Positions 35,101 to 36,791 of a stretch of 36,791 nt of DNA are shown in pieces. The DNA comes from Bacteroidales bacterium (GTDB lineage: Bacteria; Bacteroidota; Bacteroidia; Bacteroidales; UBA932): the NCBI GenBank assembly GCA_017544265.1, contig JAFYEM010000009.1:1-36791 (forward strand), in the 5' to 3' direction. The notes beneath the pieces are model-generated. The model was given only the letters and a program-made list of their open reading frames with translations, was not told the origin of the DNA and made no database searches. The number at the start of each line of letters is the position of its first letter. Positions within the stretch are counted from its first letter, which is position 1. A program made the translations under genes and the position numbers.

Positions 35101-36791
35101 TCAGTCAAGGGCAAACTTCACCATCAGCGGCCAGTGGTCGGACGGGAAATACCCGTTGTATTTTGCGTCTATTACCTGATACTTCACAACATCAAGATTG
35201 CCTTTGAAATAAAGGTAATCAATGCGATGATACCATTTTGAGCGCTGGTCGCTTTCATAGCTATACGCATTATATGTGGCGACAGGCCCTTCCATTACTT
35301 TAAGTTCTGCGCTGCGATAGTAAGAATCGCTTAGTTGGTCTTTGAAAAAATCAACGTGGGTAGCTTCTGTTGTGGGGCCGTTCATATCGCCGCCGAGAAT
35401 CACGGCATAAACAATACTTTCATTCAGCGATGCAATCCTGTTGCAAATAAGCTCAGCAGACTTGGTTCGTATGGTAAGGGCTTCATCTTCAGTAATTGAT
35501 GTCCCAGAGCTTGCCACCTCAAGGTGAGTGTTGAGGTAAAGAATCTTTTTCCCTGTCGCGACATCCTGCAATTTTACCCACTGGCAAAGCCTGTTTCGCT
35601 CCGGGTCGGTCGATACCCAGTCGGGATAGGGATTACTGGCCTCGTCCGGCGTCGCAGAAAGATAGAACAATCCTTTTTGCTCAAGATTGAATTTTGAGGT
35701 CTTCCACGCAAGACAAGGCTCTTCTTCTGTCTCAAAGAAGGTATAGCCGGAAAGGTTTGCCTTCAAATATGTCCTCTGTTCGGGGCGACTCTCCTGGAAG
35801 CCCACTATATCGAAATCAAAGTCTTTAATAAGCTGTACTACGCCAGATTTACGGCTGTCCCAGCTACGCTCACCGGTATCCTTGTCGGTCAGGAAACGCA
35901 CGTTAAACGTTGCTGCGGTTACGACCGGCTTACCTGCGACCGGAGTGTTATCCACTCCCAGGTAAAGTTCGCGAATCTGCCCGACGCCCTGGTCGGTAAT
36001 ATACAAAGTCTTTGCATCTCTGCTCAAAAGAAGGCCGCCAAGCTGACGGAAATTAGCCTCGGTGCCGACTCCGTCGAGTATTTCACCGATATTCGCGGCC
36101 TGTGCGTCTCCCGCTATTGTGCTCACAAGAGCATTGTCATATCCCGATGAGCCTTTACGTATTCTGCGGACACGGTACCAGTCAGCAATATAGATATCGC
36201 CATTGGGAGCAATTGCAATGTCGGCAATATTGGCAGAGAACTTGGCTGTAAGAGGAATTCCGGGGGTTCCTTCGTCAAAGGCTTTTGCATCTTTTACTCC
36301 GGCTATAGCAGAGAAACTGCCCGTTGCGGGATTAACTTTCACAATCTGGCAGCCGTTTGTCGCCACAATCAGATTTCCGTCCGTGTCGAAAGCCATTGCA
36401 TTCGGCCATTTCCCGAGATTGATTGTTAAAGCGGGGTCGGAGTCAAAATCACCGTCAGTGAACTTGAATATGGTATTCAAATCCCTGACTGCCACGAATG
36501 CATCGCCATCATCATTGAAGACTACATCCATAACGCTCTTTCCGCTCCAGTCACCAATTGCAGCCTCTTCTTCGAATTGTTTCGTCTGTGGATCGAAACT
36601 GAACACTTTGGCTTTAGCCTTTTCAGCAAACCATACTTTCCCTTCATACAATATACCCTGCCAGGGCACATGAGCGCCATCACCGTAGGTATAAGGCTCG
36701 GAGAGTATTCCCGATTCCAGATCCCAGATTCGGACAGTCTGGGCCTGCTCCAGGATGAAAGCCTGCTTGTCTGGAACAATCCATCCCAATC
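35101..36791 (-). CDS. NHL-propeller/endonuclease-exonuclease-phosphatase fusion, N-terminus missing
   Basis: The open frame runs off the right edge, so the N-terminus and any signal peptide are not visible. The visible 563 codons begin with a propeller of NHL-like repeats (about 1-280: MAFDTDGNLIVATNG, IAIAPNGDIYIADWYRVRRI). A DNase I-like domain follows (about 295-562) with the metal and catalytic motifs intact: FQES, LNTHLEV, GGDMNGP, HRIDYLY and SDHWPL. Such domains hydrolyse phosphodiesters or phosphoesters (DNA, RNA, phosphoinositides). Given its lipoprotein neighbours it is probably a secreted or surface enzyme. The propeller resembles that of the downstream lipoprotein. Substrate is unknown. 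Confidence 0.85.
   Translation of the reverse strand, partial: LGWIVPDKQAFILEQAQTVRIWDLESGILSEPYTYGDGAHVPWQGILYEGKVWFAEKAKAKVFSFDPQTKQFEEEAAIGDWSGKSVMDVVFNDDGDAFVAVRDLNTIFKFTDGDFDSDPALTINLGKWPNAMAFDTDGNLIVATNGCQIVKVNPATGSFSAIAGVKDAKAFDEGTPGIPLTAKFSANIADIAIAPNGDIYIADWYRVRRIRKGSSGYDNALVSTIAGDAQAANIGEILDGVGTEANFRQLGGLLLSRDAKTLYITDQGVGQIRELYLGVDNTPVAGKPVVTAATFNVRFLTDKDTGERSWDSRKSGVVQLIKDFDFDIVGFQESRPEQRTYLKANLSGYTFFETEEEPCLAWKTSKFNLEQKGLFYLSATPDEASNPYPDWVSTDPERNRLCQWVKLQDVATGKKILYLNTHLEVASSGTSITEDEALTIRTKSAELICNRIASLNESIVYAVILGGDMNGPTTEATHVDFFKDQLSDSYYRSAELKVMEGPVATYNAYSYESDQRSKWYHRIDYLYFKGNLDVVKYQVIDAKYNGYFPSDHWPLMVKFALD

Overview
The window looks like chromosomal DNA of a Bacteroidales bacterium with moderately high G+C (mid-50s % by eye). 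Several things point there: promoters with the Bacteroidetes -7 element TAnnTTTG, weak Shine-Dalgarno sites, lipoproteins of the fimbrillin-like, FISUMP-like and NHL kinds, a DUF4783 protein, a DUF1015-serA-serC cluster, and a SerA with the TPKKMGAQT motif that I recall from that group. Genus and species cannot be set from the sequence alone.

Layout. (1) Positions 1-16793 are one minus-strand chain of thirteen genes with almost no spacing: an NtrC-like regulator, dnaX, lptB, rlmH, a very large NtrY-like histidine kinase, engB, prs, a small membrane protein, der, xseA, xseB, glgB, a debranching-enzyme homologue and the start of a glycogen synthase. (2) 16856-18803 is a plus-strand cmk-ispH-DUF4783 operon. 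(3) 18834-20186 is a FISUMP-like lipoprotein just downstream of tRNA-Arg(UCU), both minus. (4) 20250-21911 holds a His-rich secreted protein diverging from an exported L,D-transpeptidase fused to a TIR domain. (5) 21908-25798 is a minus-strand yigZ-serC-serA-DUF1015 operon. (6) 25913-27360 is a plus-strand pRiA4b-like gene plus miaA. (7) 27630-31369 is a minus-strand sugar unit: a FucP/GluP-type transporter, a ROK kinase and a TolC-family protein. (8) 31516-32826 is eno, followed by a strong two-way terminator. (9) 33020-36791 is a minus-strand surface/secreted locus: an NHL-endonuclease/phosphatase fusion (cut by the window edge), a 52-residue small protein and a fimbrillin-NHL lipoprotein.

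Most of the window is housekeeping: DNA replication and repair, ribosome maturation, LPS export, nucleotide, serine and isoprenoid synthesis, glycogen and glycolysis. Three things stand out. First, a family of hairpins sharing the loop ATCGACCCCCT occurs eight times: three in the 3' end of lptB, three inside dnaX (the two 286-bp blocks differ at about 12 positions), and two downstream of miaA. In lptB and dnaX the block is translated in the same frame, adding about 100 Ala/Pro/Ser-rich residues. Stem changes in the third copy are compensated. This resembles the Rickettsia palindromic elements that insert into genes, but in a different phylum. Second, the L,D-transpeptidase-TIR fusion puts a TIR domain in the periplasm, with Ala where the NADase Glu is expected. 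Third, the debranching-enzyme homologue has lost several residues usually invariant in the catalytic half, including TWMD changed to TWMN.
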